This document shows positions 34,358 through 43,615 of a stretch of 64,000 bases of DNA, piece after piece; positions within the stretch are counted from its first letter, which is position 1; every line of letters begins with the position of its first letter. The position numbers were made by a program, and so were the translations under genes. The notes beneath the pieces were generated by a model that ran no database searches, was not told the DNA's origin, and saw only the letters and a program-made list of their open reading frames with translations. Origin of the DNA: Rhizosphaericola mali (GTDB lineage: Bacteria; Bacteroidota; Bacteroidia; Chitinophagales; Chitinophagaceae); the NCBI RefSeq assembly GCF_004337365.2, contig NZ_CP044016.1:4321507-4385506 (forward strand). The letters run 5' to 3'.

Positions 34358-35299
34358 ATGCCGTATTCAGTTGTTGTCAATGGAGAGGGAGAAAATTTAA
34401 GAGTGGATTTATTGGGAAATGAAGGTGTTGCTGCAGAGGTATTTGCCTTTGGCGCTATTTTGAATAAGTTTTCCATTGTTAAAGACGAAAAAGAAATCAA
34501 TGTTATTGATGCATATTCCAATACGGAAGATGCGAAAAATAATATTACCAATGGTTTTCATGGAGCAAAATTGAGCCCATTTGTATGTAGATTGGCAAAT
34601 AGTGCTTTTTCGTTTGAAGGTAAAGAATATCAAATAGACAAATTTAAAGATGGCGCATCCGCCTTGCATGGTTTGATGTTTGATGAGGTGTTCGAATTGG
34701 AAGATAAAATCTCTTCGGATGATTTTGCCATTGCCGTTTTTTCCAAAAAATATGATACAGATGTGAATGGATTTCCATTTCCATTTACCTTAAAAGTAAA
34801 GTATAAATTGGAAGGAAAATCCTTAACGATTGATACTTTTTTCAAAAATGAGGGCGACTCGGATATTCCATTTAATGATGGGTGGCATCCGTATTTTCAA
34901 TTAGGAGATTCTGTCGATACTTTGGAAGGACGTTTTAAAAGTAAAGAATTGGCCGTTTTCGATGATACGCTTTTGCCAACGGGCGAATTTGTGCCTTATA
35001 GCGAGTTTGCTGATTTTCGCACATTTGAAGGTGTAGAATTGGATAATAGTTTTACTTTAATCGAAAATGACGAGCCTGCAATCGAGCTACGTGATAAACA
35101 AGTAGGCATCGAATTAAAGGTTTTCCCAGATAAAGGTTATCCAATTTTGCAATTGTACATACCGCCAAGTCGCAAAAGTTTGGCTGTTGAAAACTTAACC
35201 AGCATTCCTAATTCTTTTAATCATGGTATTGGTTTATTGATCGCCAAACCAGGAAAAGAATACCAGTTGTCGACAAAATATACATTAGAATTGATATAG
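34358..35299 (+). CDS. aldose 1-epimerase
   Basis: The 313-residue product has the galactose-mutarotase-like beta-sandwich. The first catalytic region reads GASALHGLMFDEVFE and carries a His. NDGWHPYFQLGD provides the second His and aromatic residues, and the base Glu is expected near the VENLTSIPNSFNHG segment. It would interconvert alpha and beta anomers of hexoses in the cytoplasm; there is no signal peptide. A hairpin terminator follows. Confidence 0.86.
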   Translation: MPYSVVVNGEGENLRVDLLGNEGVAAEVFAFGAILNKFSIVKDEKEINVIDAYSNTEDAKNNITNGFHGAKLSPFVCRLANSAFSFEGKEYQIDKFKDGASALHGLMFDEVFELEDKISSDDFAIAVFSKKYDTDVNGFPFPFTLKVKYKLEGKSLTIDTFFKNEGDSDIPFNDGWHPYFQLGDSVDTLEGRFKSKELAVFDDTLLPTGEFVPYSEFADFRTFEGVELDNSFTLIENDEPAIELRDKQVGIELKVFPDKGYPILQLYIPPSRKSLAVENLTSIPNSFNHGIGLLIAKPGKEYQLSTKYTLELI

Positions 35300-35300
35300 T

Positions 35301-35330
35301 AAAAAAGCCTTGCAATGCAAGGCGCTTTTA
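35301..35330. terminator. hairpin between convergent genes
   Basis: GCCTTGC (35307-35313) pairs with GCAAGGC (35317-35323) across a 3-nt loop. Six A precede it and a short T-run follows, so it can serve both strands. Confidence 0.65.
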
Positions 35331-35401
35331 ATAATATTACCTTCCGAGATATCGAATCCTTCGAAAGGCAAACGACTATTGGTATCTGGCTTTGCAAAAG
35401 T

Positions 35402-35815
35402 TTATTTAAACTTTCGTTCCTCTTCTGTAATCGCTAAATTATTGATACTTGCATATCTTTTTGCCATCAAACCATTCTCATCAAATTCCCAATTTTCATT
35501 ACCATATGCCCGAAACCAGTTACCATCTAAATCCATAAACTCATATTCGAATCTCACGGCTATGCGATTGTCCGTATGTGCCCAGTATTCTTTTTTCAAT
35601 TTATAGTGCAATTCTTTCTTCCATTTTTCTGAAAGAAATTTTACAATTGCTTCTCGTCCATTTACAAATTGATCTCTATTTCTCCATTCACTATCAATAG
35701 TGTAAGCTTTAGAAATCTTCTCAGGATCTTGTGAATTCCAAGCATCTTCTGCAAATTGTATCTTCTGTAGTGCGGTCTCCAATGTGTATGGAGGTAGCGG
35801 AAATTTCTGTTCCAT
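35402..35815 (-). CDS. DUF1348 (NTF2-like) protein, C-terminally shortened
   Basis: The 137-residue product has the NTF2/SnoaL-like cone fold with DUF1348 hallmarks: [30 protein letters not shown], and [20 protein letters not shown]. Family members usually continue past ERKF with a conserved proline-rich end of about 18 residues, whereas this protein stops at ERKFK. The frame after the TAA remains open and protein-like for about 25 codons. It lies 3 bp downstream of a TetR gene and is probably its target. Confidence 0.85.
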   Translation of the reverse strand: MEQKFPLPPYTLETALQKIQFAEDAWNSQDPEKISKAYTIDSEWRNRDQFVNGREAIVKFLSEKWKKELHYKLKKEYWAHTDNRIAVRFEYEFMDLDGNWFRAYGNENWEFDENGLMAKRYASINNLAITEEERKFK

Positions 35816-35818
35816 AAT

Positions 35819-36346
35819 TTAATGTATTAGGTTGTTTATAATTATTTTGGATTTTTCTATTAGTTCGTTGGATTTAAACATTTTACTTTCTATAATGCAG
35901 CTCTCGAAAAGGAGATAAATGTGATCTGATACAATTTCATCTTCTATAATTGAATTGAAAAATACGCGGAGGTCTTTTTTATGCTGCTGAATAGGCCTTA
36001 AAATTTTCACATTATCATTGGGGATTTCAGATAAAATATTTAAAAAACTACAGCCTCGAAAATTCTCCTTTTGATTCATATAAATTAAAAAATCAAAAGA
36101 TGAAATCACTTTGGATTCAGTGTCTTCTTTGCCTTTTGTGAAATTTTGAAGTTCATTGAACCAATAAGTGTGTCTTGCATCTAGGAAAGCAACACAAAGG
36201 TCTTCTTTGGACTTAAAATGCTGATAAAAACTAGCTTTTGCGACACTTGCCTCAGCAATTATCTGATTAATTCCCGTGGAGTTGTAGCCTTGATTAGCAA
36301 AGAGGTCTGATGCTGTCTCTAGAATCCTATTTTTTGGTGATGACAT
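35819..36346 (-). CDS. TetR/AcrR-family transcriptional regulator
   Basis: The 175-residue product has an N-terminal HTH, with NRILETASDLFANQGYNSTG and ASVAKASFYQHFKSKEDL, and a helical ligand-binding C-terminus. The frame is open to 36400, but the ATG at 36346 (MSSPKNRIL) gives the usual TetR N-terminus. It is followed after 3 bp by the DUF1348 gene, so the two are probably one autoregulated operon. Confidence 0.9.
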   Translation of the reverse strand: MSSPKNRILETASDLFANQGYNSTGINQIIAEASVAKASFYQHFKSKEDLCVAFLDARHTYWFNELQNFTKGKEDTESKVISSFDFLIYMNQKENFRGCSFLNILSEIPNDNVKILRPIQQHKKDLRVFFNSIIEDEIVSDHIYLLFESCIIESKMFKSNELIEKSKIIINNLIH

Positions 36347-36576
36347 AAAATTAAATTTTGACAGCACGAAGATAGGATAATATTTTAAGTGAACAGACAA
36401 GTCTGTATGTTTCTTTTAAAAAAATTATATTTAGTTCTATCAGAGAGACTGTAAACTAAAATCTGAGTGGTATAAATTAAAGGAAAAGACAAGTATAGAA
36501 ACTGCTATAGAACCCAAATAGGAAAAGACTTAACAAGCTAGTTATTATCGAGAGTCCGTAATTAATTTTCAAATGA

Positions 36577-36604
36577 TCATCTTTTGCACCAATGCAAAAG
36601 ATGA
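36577..36604 (-). terminator. hairpin after the MBL-fold gene
   Basis: A perfect 12-bp stem (36577-36588 with 36593-36604) has a 4-nt loop and begins 10 bp downstream of the MBL-fold stop codon on the minus strand. Confidence 0.6.
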
Positions 36605-36613
36605 CCGTTTTTC

Positions 36614-37252
36614 TTACTTCAAAAATGGATTATTTGTTTTTTCGTATCCAATCGTAGTGGGTTCGCCGTGGCCAGGATAAACAACGACATCGTCTGGAAG
36701 TGTAAATAATTTCGTACGAATACTATTCAACAATGTTTGTGTGTCGCCGCCAGGAAGATCTGTACGGCCTATGCTATTTTTAAATAAAACATCGCCGCCG
36801 ATGATAAATTTTTGTTTTTCGTTATAAAAACCAATACTTCCAGGACTATGTCCTGGCACAAAAAAAATCGAAAATTCATCTTCTCCCAATTGCAATTTAT
36901 CTTGGTCGGTTACAAAATGTAACTCCCCGTCGTAAGGATTAAATTTTAATCCAAATCTAGCACCTGAAGCCGCTGCATTTTCTAAAACAACAAGATCTTC
37001 TTTATGTAATTTTGGTTCCAATTGAAATTGATCATGTATATATTTCATTCCCATTACGTGATCAATGTGTGCGTGAGTCAACCAAAGTTGTGTGGGTTGC
37101 AATTGATTTTTTTCAAGCGTTTCTTGTAAGACAATATTTTCTTCTGGGAAATACATTCCTGGATCAATGATGACTGTTTGTTTATTTTCGTTTGCAAGCA
37201 AATATGTATTTTCTTGAAATGGTCCGAAGGTATGTTGGAATATTTGTATCAT
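36614..37252 (-). CDS. MBL-fold metallo-hydrolase, glyoxalase-II-like
   Basis: The 212-residue product carries the metallo-beta-lactamase metal motif THAHIDHVMG near residues 59-68, the further ligands in VPGHSPGS and IGGDVLFKNSIGRTD, and YPGHGEPT near the end. This spacing fits small glyoxalase-II-like hydrolases of thioesters. The substrate is not certain. The start overlaps the birA stop (ATGA), so the two genes are translationally coupled. Confidence 0.9.
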   Translation of the reverse strand: MIQIFQHTFGPFQENTYLLANENKQTVIIDPGMYFPEENIVLQETLEKNQLQPTQLWLTHAHIDHVMGMKYIHDQFQLEPKLHKEDLVVLENAAASGARFGLKFNPYDGELHFVTDQDKLQLGEDEFSIFFVPGHSPGSIGFYNEKQKFIIGGDVLFKNSIGRTDLPGGDTQTLLNSIRTKLFTLPDDVVVYPGHGEPTTIGYEKTNNPFLK

Positions 37253-38031
37253 AATTGACTTGGTATTATAAATTCTATTTCTCCAAAATTAAAAAATTGT
37301 AATTGTTCTTTTACTTGGATAACTAATTTACCATCTTTCTGTGCAGATTGGATTTTACCTTCGAAAATCTCGCCGTTTTCTCTTTTGCGAAAAGATAAAA
37401 TTTCATCTTTTTTGTAAAGTAGTTGATTATAAATGGACAACAAGTAATCAAACCCTAATTGATTTAATTGTTGCCAACGTGTTTCCATTTTTTCACATAA
37501 TTGTTTGGCGAGTGCAACTGTGTCAAAATCTTTCCCTGTGAGTAATTTTAGTGATGTTGCTTTTTTTTGAATAACCTCTTCAAAATCAATTTGATTTACA
37601 TTTATGCCAATTCCAGCAACGGTCCACTGCCATTTATTACCTTTTACTAGACTTTCCGTTAAAATGCCTACTGCCTTTTTGTCACCAAAATAGATATCAT
37701 TAGGCCATTTAATTTTTAACATTTCATCGTAATAATCATATAAAAGATCATAAGTGGCCAATCCAGATAAAATAATTATCTGAAATTGATATTGCAAGGA
37801 AAGCGCAGAGGTATCTATAATAAAGGATATCGCAATGTTTTCACCTGAATGGTCTTTCCAGGCTTTACCCCGCTGTCCTTTGCCTGCACTTTGATGGTGC
37901 GCAAATACGGCGATTCCGTGTGTAGCTTCTTCACTATTGGCAAATGCCATGGCATAATTGTTGGTACTTTCTACCTCCTTAAGCTCAAGAAATATTTGTC
38001 CAATGGAATGTTTTGTAGGTACTAAAGACAA
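37249..38031 (-). CDS. birA: biotin--[acetyl-CoA-carboxylase] ligase
   Basis: The 260-residue product attaches biotin to the carboxylase carrier protein. The biotin-AMP loop is AGKGQRGKAW, the core is KWPNDIYFGDKKAVGIL, and VAGIGINVNQ follows. There is no N-terminal HTH, so it is a non-regulatory type. The only plausible start is TTG at 38031. It is divergent from rsfS. Confidence 0.92.
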   Translation of the reverse strand: MSLVPTKHSIGQIFLELKEVESTNNYAMAFANSEEATHGIAVFAHHQSAGKGQRGKAWKDHSGENIAISFIIDTSALSLQYQFQIIILSGLATYDLLYDYYDEMLKIKWPNDIYFGDKKAVGILTESLVKGNKWQWTVAGIGINVNQIDFEEVIQKKATSLKLLTGKDFDTVALAKQLCEKMETRWQQLNQLGFDYLLSIYNQLLYKKDEILSFRKRENGEIFEGKIQSAQKDGKLVIQVKEQLQFFNFGEIEFIIPSQL

Positions 38032-38131
38032 AGAATTACTATTTTTGATGCGAATATAGCATAGATATCAAAAATCGTTAGACAGATTAGGTAGCTTATT
38101 AATTTTAAATTCATTTAAATTAGAATATTAT

Positions 38132-38536
38132 TTGGCAACAACTACAACAGCAAAAAAAGTTTCGGATACGACTAAAGTAAGCAAGTCCACTAAGCTTGCA
38201 AAAAACTCCAAACTCTATAAAACGATAATAAGCGCAATCGATGATAAAAAAGGGGAAGAGATACTATCTTTAGATTTAAGAAAGATAGAAGTGGCTTCTG
38301 CTGATTTTTTTATCGTGTGTGAAGCATCTACAGGTGTGCAACTTAAAGCCATCTGTGATAATATTGAAAAGGAGGTCTGGGAGGAATGTGGAGAGCATCC
38401 GTACAAGATAGAAGGTCTGAATAATATGGAATGGATTATTGTCGATTACGTAAATATAGTCGTTCATATAATGCTACCAGATATTAGGAAGTATTACAGG
38501 CTAGAGGAAATGTGGAGCGATGGGGAGTCTGTTTAA
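38132..38536 (+). CDS. rsfS: ribosomal silencing factor RsfS
   Basis: The 134-residue product binds ribosomal protein uL14 and blocks subunit joining when nutrients are scarce. The core runs from about 30 to 130, with KIEVASADFFIVCEA, NMEWIIVDYVNIVVHIM and PDIRKYYRLEEMW. A low-complexity Thr/Lys/Ser N-terminus begins at TTG 38132; no ATG is available upstream. ftsH follows by 83 bp. Confidence 0.92.
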   Translation: MATTTTAKKVSDTTKVSKSTKLAKNSKLYKTIISAIDDKKGEEILSLDLRKIEVASADFFIVCEASTGVQLKAICDNIEKEVWEECGEHPYKIEGLNNMEWIIVDYVNIVVHIMLPDIRKYYRLEEMWSDGESV

Positions 38537-38619
38537 TTTATTTTAAATACCACGAACTATTTCGTAACTAAGTTATTATATATTATTTAAAAGATATTTT
38601 TAGAAGATATTAAATCTGT

Positions 38620-40692
38620 ATGGCACAGGAAAACAAGCAATTGAAACCAAATTTTGGTAAAGGCAATAACAACAAACCAGGTAATAAAGGACCTAAGATC
38701 AGCATTTATTGGATTTATGCATTGATTGGAATTTTACTTATAGGTTACAGTTTATTTCACAAAGACATTCCAAATATAGCACGCACATCTATTCAGAATT
38801 TTCAGGAAAATATGTTGGCTCCGGGCGACGTAGAGAAAATTTCTGAAATCAGCGATAAGAATGTAGTTCAAGTCTATATTAAAAAAGACAGCTTATTTAA
38901 AGCAACGTATCAGAAAAATTTCCCTGGAATCAAAGACAATCAAGGTTCGCCTTTATTCCAATTTCAGGTAACGGATTGGCCTAGTTTTCAACAAAGTATG
39001 CGTGACTTCTATACTGCGAATCCTACAGTTGCAAAAGCAACAGAAGTCGTAGATACGGATAATCCTTGGTATGCGAATCCGATTGTAAACATTATACTTC
39101 CTGTATTGATGTTTGCTGCTATCTGGTTATTATTCATGCGAAAAGTTGGCGGCGGTGGCGCTGGTGGTGCTGGAGGTGGTATTTTCAATATCGGTAAATC
39201 GAAAGCACAATTATTCGAAAAAGGAACCAAAGTTAATATCACATTCAAAGATGTAGCTGGTCTTGATGAGGCAAAAGTGGAAGTGATGGAAATCGTTGAT
39301 TTCTTGAAAAGTCCGAAAAAATATACCAATTTGGGTGGTAAGATTCCTAAAGGTGCATTATTAGTTGGCCCTCCGGGAACTGGTAAAACTTTATTGGCAA
39401 AAGCAATGGCTGGCGAAGCGCAAGTTCCATTCTTTAGCGTAAGTGGATCTGATTTCGTTGAAATGTTTGTCGGTGTTGGTGCTGGTAGAGTACGTGATTT
39501 ATTCAAACAAGCACGTGAAAAAGCGCCTTGTGTGATTTTTATAGATGAAATTGATGCAATCGGTCGTGCTAGAGGCAGAAATGCGATGATGAGCAACGAT
39601 GAAAGAGAAAATACATTGAACCAATTATTGGTGGAAATGGATGGTTTTTCTGGAGAAACAGGTATTATCATCTTAGCCGCTACGAATAGACCAGATGTGT
39701 TGGACAGTGCTTTGTTGCGTCCAGGTCGTTTTGACAGACAGATTTCTATTGATCGTCCAGATATTAAAGGAAGAGAAGATATTTTCAAAGTTCATTTGAA
39801 ACCAATCAAAACTTCTCAAACTTTAGATATATTCAAATTAGCAGAACAAACGCCTGGTTTTGCGGGTGCGGATATTGCGAATATTTGTAATGAAGCGGCA
39901 TTGATCGCAGCACGTAAAGGAAAAGATTCTGTAGAAATGATTGATTTCCAAGATGCCATTGATCGTGTGATTGGTGGTTTGGAAAAGAAAAACAAAATCA
40001 TTTCCCCTGATGAAAAGAAAATCATCGCTTATCATGAAGCTGGTCACGCTATCTGTGGTTGGTTCTTGGAATACGCTTATCCTTTATTGAAAGTTACGAT
40101 TGTTCCTAGAGGTAGTGCGGCATTGGGATATGCACAGTACACGCCGAAAGAGCAATATTTGTATAATACAGATCAATTGATGGATCAAATGTGTATGACT
40201 TTAGGTGGTCGTGCATCCGAACAAATTTTCTTCGGAAAAATTTCTACAGGTGCATCTAATGACTTGCAACAAGTAACCAAAAGTGCATATAGTATGATCA
40301 CTGTATATGGTATGAATCCAAAAATTGGAAATATCAGCTACTATGATCCACAACAAGATAGTTCGTTTACCAAACCTTATAGCGAGGAAACAGGCAAATT
40401 GATTGATGAAGAAGTAAGAAATACGATTCAAAAAACATACGAAAGAACATTGGAATTGTTGACTGAACATAAAGAAGATGTCGAAAAATTGGCTCAAGCT
40501 TTATTGAAAAATGAAGTTTTGTTCAAAAGCGATGTAGAAACATTAATCGGTAAAAGACCATTTGAAGAGAATAAAGCTTCAGAAATTGATCTTGTTGATA
40601 ATGAATCTCACGAAAATCAAAATGGAACAGTTAGCGAAGGTGTACCTCCATTTGATCCAGGTTTGAATCCTTTGCCTGCAACAGAAGCATAA
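38620..40692 (+). CDS. ftsH: ATP-dependent zinc metalloprotease FtsH
   Basis: The 690-residue membrane protease degrades damaged membrane and selected soluble proteins. There are membrane segments near 28-46 and 147-168, then a Gly-rich linker. The AAA domain has Walker A GPPGTGKT near 250, the pore motif [13 protein letters not shown], Walker [10 protein letters not shown], and the [22 protein letters not shown]. The zinc motif HEAGH is near 472. The acidic C-terminus is typical. A terminator follows. Confidence 0.97.
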   Translation: MAQENKQLKPNFGKGNNNKPGNKGPKISIYWIYALIGILLIGYSLFHKDIPNIARTSIQNFQENMLAPGDVEKISEISDKNVVQVYIKKDSLFKATYQKNFPGIKDNQGSPLFQFQVTDWPSFQQSMRDFYTANPTVAKATEVVDTDNPWYANPIVNIILPVLMFAAIWLLFMRKVGGGGAGGAGGGIFNIGKSKAQLFEKGTKVNITFKDVAGLDEAKVEVMEIVDFLKSPKKYTNLGGKIPKGALLVGPPGTGKTLLAKAMAGEAQVPFFSVSGSDFVEMFVGVGAGRVRDLFKQAREKAPCVIFIDEIDAIGRARGRNAMMSNDERENTLNQLLVEMDGFSGETGIIILAATNRPDVLDSALLRPGRFDRQISIDRPDIKGREDIFKVHLKPIKTSQTLDIFKLAEQTPGFAGADIANICNEAALIAARKGKDSVEMIDFQDAIDRVIGGLEKKNKIISPDEKKIIAYHEAGHAICGWFLEYAYPLLKVTIVPRGSAALGYAQYTPKEQYLYNTDQLMDQMCMTLGGRASEQIFFGKISTGASNDLQQVTKSAYSMITVYGMNPKIGNISYYDPQQDSSFTKPYSEETGKLIDEEVRNTIQKTYERTLELLTEHKEDVEKLAQALLKNEVLFKSDVETLIGKRPFEENKASEIDLVDNESHENQNGTVSEGVPPFDPGLNPLPATEA

Positions 40693-40717
40693 TTTTACAT
40701 TTATAGAACGTTAATAA

Positions 40718-40748
40718 AAGGTACTGAAATTAATTCGGTACCTTTTTT
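40718..40748 (+). terminator. terminator after ftsH
   Basis: An 11-bp stem with one G-T pair (40718-40728 with 40734-40744) and a 5-nt loop ends in six T. Confidence 0.82.
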
Positions 40749-40778
40749 ATAAGAATAAAGCCTTAAATTAAACATTCA

Positions 40779-41585
40779 ATGGCGGTATTAGAAAAAGGAA
40801 AAAAGATTTATTTCCTTTCAGATTTTCATTTAGGTGCACCAGATTACGACCGTAGTTTGGTACGCGAAAAAAAGATTGTGGCATTTTTGGATCAAATTAA
40901 AAAAGATGCTGCTTGTATTTTTTTGGTGGGAGACATGTTTGATTTTTGGTATGAATACAAAGATGTCGTTCCAAAGGGTTATACGCGTATTTTGGGTAAG
41001 TTGGCAGAGATTGCAGATAGTGGGATTCCGATGAAATTTTTCATAGGTAATCACGATATGTGGATGCAAGGTTATTTTGAAAAAGAATTTCACATGGAGG
41101 TTTTTGACAATCCTCAAACGTATGAATGGAATGGCAAGAAATTTTATATCGGTCACGGAGATGGATTAGGACCTGGAGATCACGGATATAAATTTTTGAA
41201 AAAAATATTTAGAAATAAACTTTGTCGTTTATTATTTGGCGCATTACATCCATGGATCGGGATCGGAATTGCCAATTATTTCAGTCGCAAAAGTAGAGCT
41301 AAAACAGGAAATGGAGATTCGATTTGGTTGGGTGATGATAAAGAATGGTTGGTGATTTATTCACAAGAAGTTTTGCAGCAACAATACTTCGATTATTTTA
41401 TATTTGGGCATAGACATTTTCCAATCGATATCCTATTGAAAGAAAATAGCCATTATGTTAATTTAGGAGATTGGATTGATCATTTTACCTATGCGGAATT
41501 TGATGGTAAAAATTTGGAATTAAAAAATTATGCAGGAAATATCCTCAACGATAGGGCCATTGTGGCTAGAAATTTAAATAAATAA
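40779..41585 (+). CDS. lpxH: UDP-2,3-diacylglucosamine diphosphatase
   Basis: The 268-residue metallophosphoesterase of the lipid A pathway releases lipid X from UDP-diacylglucosamine. The metal-binding motifs are YFLSDFHLGAPD near 11-22, LVGDMFDFWYEY near 45-56, IGNHDMWMQ near 86, IGHGDGLGPGD, and FGHRHFP near 208. It acts at the inner face of the inner membrane. The next gene starts 9 bp later. Confidence 0.9.
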   Translation: MAVLEKGKKIYFLSDFHLGAPDYDRSLVREKKIVAFLDQIKKDAACIFLVGDMFDFWYEYKDVVPKGYTRILGKLAEIADSGIPMKFFIGNHDMWMQGYFEKEFHMEVFDNPQTYEWNGKKFYIGHGDGLGPGDHGYKFLKKIFRNKLCRLLFGALHPWIGIGIANYFSRKSRAKTGNGDSIWLGDDKEWLVIYSQEVLQQQYFDYFIFGHRHFPIDILLKENSHYVNLGDWIDHFTYAEFDGKNLELKNYAGNILNDRAIVARNLNK

Positions 41586-41594
41586 TGAAGTTGT

Positions 41595-42425
41595 ATGAGA
41601 AAAATTATTTGCATCTTCGTAATTGCTCTGATTGCTTGTTCCTCATTAGGAGCGCAGACGCCAAAAATTCCGACGATCGGATTGAATAAATTATTTTCTA
41701 TAGAAGGAAAATTTAGTCAGCTTTATGTTGACAATTTGGGTAATATTTACACAATATCTAAATTGAGCAATCAATTAAAAAAATACAATTCCAAAGGAGA
41801 TTCCATTGGTTTGTTTAACGATGTAAAACAGTTTGGAACGATTTCGAGAATGGATGCTACAAATCCATTAAAATTATTGGTTTATTACCAAGATTTTTCG
41901 ACTGTAATTGCCTTAGATCGCTTTTTAAATAATATTAATAAACTCGATTTACGTCGAAGTGGTATTTTACAAGCAAAAACGATTAGTATCAGTTATGATA
42001 ATAATCTTTGGGTTTTTGATGAGCAAGAATACAAGTTGAAAAAATTGGACGATCAAGGTAATATTTTATCCACCTCTGATGACTTCAGGGTTTTATTTCA
42101 AGATCCGCCGGATCCTGATGCAATCATAGACAATGACGGACAATTGTATCTGTATGACAAAAATTTAGGTTGGTTTATTATGGACTATTATGGTGCGGTC
42201 AAAAAAAATTATCCTTATTTACATTGGCAAAATGTGAAAGTCGAAAATCAAAAATTGATAGGAAGAGAGGATATGCAGCTTGATATCGCGACGCTTTCTG
42301 ATTTTGACTATAATAAATTAAATTTACCCTTAAAGGCGGAAGATGTTCAAACGATACGTTTTCTAAATGATCGTCTTTTCGTCCTAAGCTCGGATAATAT
42401 CTCTATTTATTCTATTCAACAATAA
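41595..42425 (+). CDS. secreted beta-propeller-like hypothetical protein
   Basis: The 276-residue product has a signal peptide ending SLGAQ. The rest is regularly spaced short beta segments (for example YVDNLGNIYTIS, SYDNNLWVFDEQ and DNDGQLYLYD), suggesting a propeller-like fold. No catalytic motif is seen. It is probably periplasmic and is cotranscribed with lpxH and perhaps the MscS gene. Confidence 0.72.
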   Translation: MRKIICIFVIALIACSSLGAQTPKIPTIGLNKLFSIEGKFSQLYVDNLGNIYTISKLSNQLKKYNSKGDSIGLFNDVKQFGTISRMDATNPLKLLVYYQDFSTVIALDRFLNNINKLDLRRSGILQAKTISISYDNNLWVFDEQEYKLKKLDDQGNILSTSDDFRVLFQDPPDPDAIIDNDGQLYLYDKNLGWFIMDYYGAVKKNYPYLHWQNVKVENQKLIGREDMQLDIATLSDFDYNKLNLPLKAEDVQTIRFLNDRLFVLSSDNISIYSIQQ

Positions 42426-42438
42426 AAATAATAACACA

Positions 42439-43554
42439 TTGGCAGATTTTCTCGAAAAAATTGGTTCTACAGAAATTTTAGACAATCATCTCAAGTCTAT
42501 ATTGATAGCAGTAGCTACAATTTTGATTGCCTTTTTTATTCGGAAATTACTGTCACGTTTTATTGCCAATCTTATATTTAAGTTTTTATCTAAAGATATA
42601 AGTACACAGTATAAAAGTAATTTCGATAATTATATTGTTGCTAGATTTGGTAGATTTCTATTCTGGTTTATAACCATTGCATCTTTAAATTTACTAACAC
42701 CACCTTCTGATTTAAAATCTATTCCATTGTTTGGTAAGGATTTAGTGTATTGGGGGGATGCTTTATTGAGAATAGTGCTGATTTATAGTTTTATCAATCT
42801 TGCGATAGGAGTAGTATATTTTATTTTTTCCATTTATAAAGTTCATTCTCAAAAATCTGGAAATAAGTCTGCGTTACAGCTATTTACTTTGTTGGGTGAT
42901 CTATCTCGTATCGTATTGATAATCATAGGAGTACTAATGAGTATCAAGATCGGGTTGGGATATAGCATTCAAGGATTGTTGACCAATATCAGTTTGGTTA
43001 CTGCGGCCTTAGCACTAGCCGCTAAAGAAAGTTTGGAAAATCTAATCGCCTCATTTATTATATTTTTAGATAAACCATTTTATATAGGAGATTATGTAAC
43101 TGTAAGTGGCGTTTCTGGTACAGTGGAAGCCATTGGATTGAGAAGTACGAGGTTGCGCACTGCAAATAAAACATTGGTGACAGTTCCTAATAAGCAAATG
43201 GTCGATACTCTTTTGGATAATGTATCGCAACGTTCCCAATACAAATTCAGTGAAAAATTGGAAATATCTCTTTCTGCAACCTCTGATGATCTTATATGGA
43301 TAAAGGAGCAAATAACGAATTTGCTTTCTGAAAAAAATGCTCTAGCGATATCCGTATATTTACAACAAACAGGAAGTAGCGCACATTTTATGTACTTGGA
43401 GTATTATATTAATGTTGGAGACATGTCCTCCACTGATTTTAATAATTTAACGGGAGAAGTAAATCGTGAAATTGTTGCCATGTTTCAGCAACACGATATA
43501 CATTTCGCTCAAGAAAGTAGTACAGTGGTTTCAATACAGCAGTCAAGTAATTAA
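42439..43554 (+). CDS. MscS-family mechanosensitive channel
   Basis: The 371-residue product has about five membrane helices within residues 20-210. The pore helix and MscS signature ALALAAKESLENLIASFIIF, then KPFYIGDYVTVSGVSGTVEAIGLRSTRL (core IGDYVTVSG), start the cytoplasmic beta domain, followed by VPNKQMVDTLLDN. A TTG at 42439 is the likely start; no ATG is upstream in frame. It would release solutes during hypo-osmotic shock. Confidence 0.9.
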   Translation: MADFLEKIGSTEILDNHLKSILIAVATILIAFFIRKLLSRFIANLIFKFLSKDISTQYKSNFDNYIVARFGRFLFWFITIASLNLLTPPSDLKSIPLFGKDLVYWGDALLRIVLIYSFINLAIGVVYFIFSIYKVHSQKSGNKSALQLFTLLGDLSRIVLIIIGVLMSIKIGLGYSIQGLLTNISLVTAALALAAKESLENLIASFIIFLDKPFYIGDYVTVSGVSGTVEAIGLRSTRLRTANKTLVTVPNKQMVDTLLDNVSQRSQYKFSEKLEISLSATSDDLIWIKEQITNLLSEKNALAISVYLQQTGSSAHFMYLEYYINVGDMSSTDFNNLTGEVNREIVAMFQQHDIHFAQESSTVVSIQQSSN

Positions 43555-43558
43555 AATT

Positions 43559-43597
43559 AAATAAAAGTCAGATAATTAATTTGATCGACTTTTATTT
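43559..43597. terminator. hairpin between mscS-like gene and hemL
   Basis: An 11-bp stem (43559-43569 with 43587-43597) has a 17-nt loop. The loop begins with AGATAATTAATTTG, which recurs 40 bp later overlapping the hemL stop codon. Confidence 0.6.
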
Positions 43598-43615
43598 AAT
43601 TTTAAAGTGAGATAA

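Noticed and set aside
39009-39788. 259-codon open frame antisense to ftsH
   Set aside because: It lies wholly within the conserved ftsH coding region and its composition mirrors the sense codons. There is no start context or family match.
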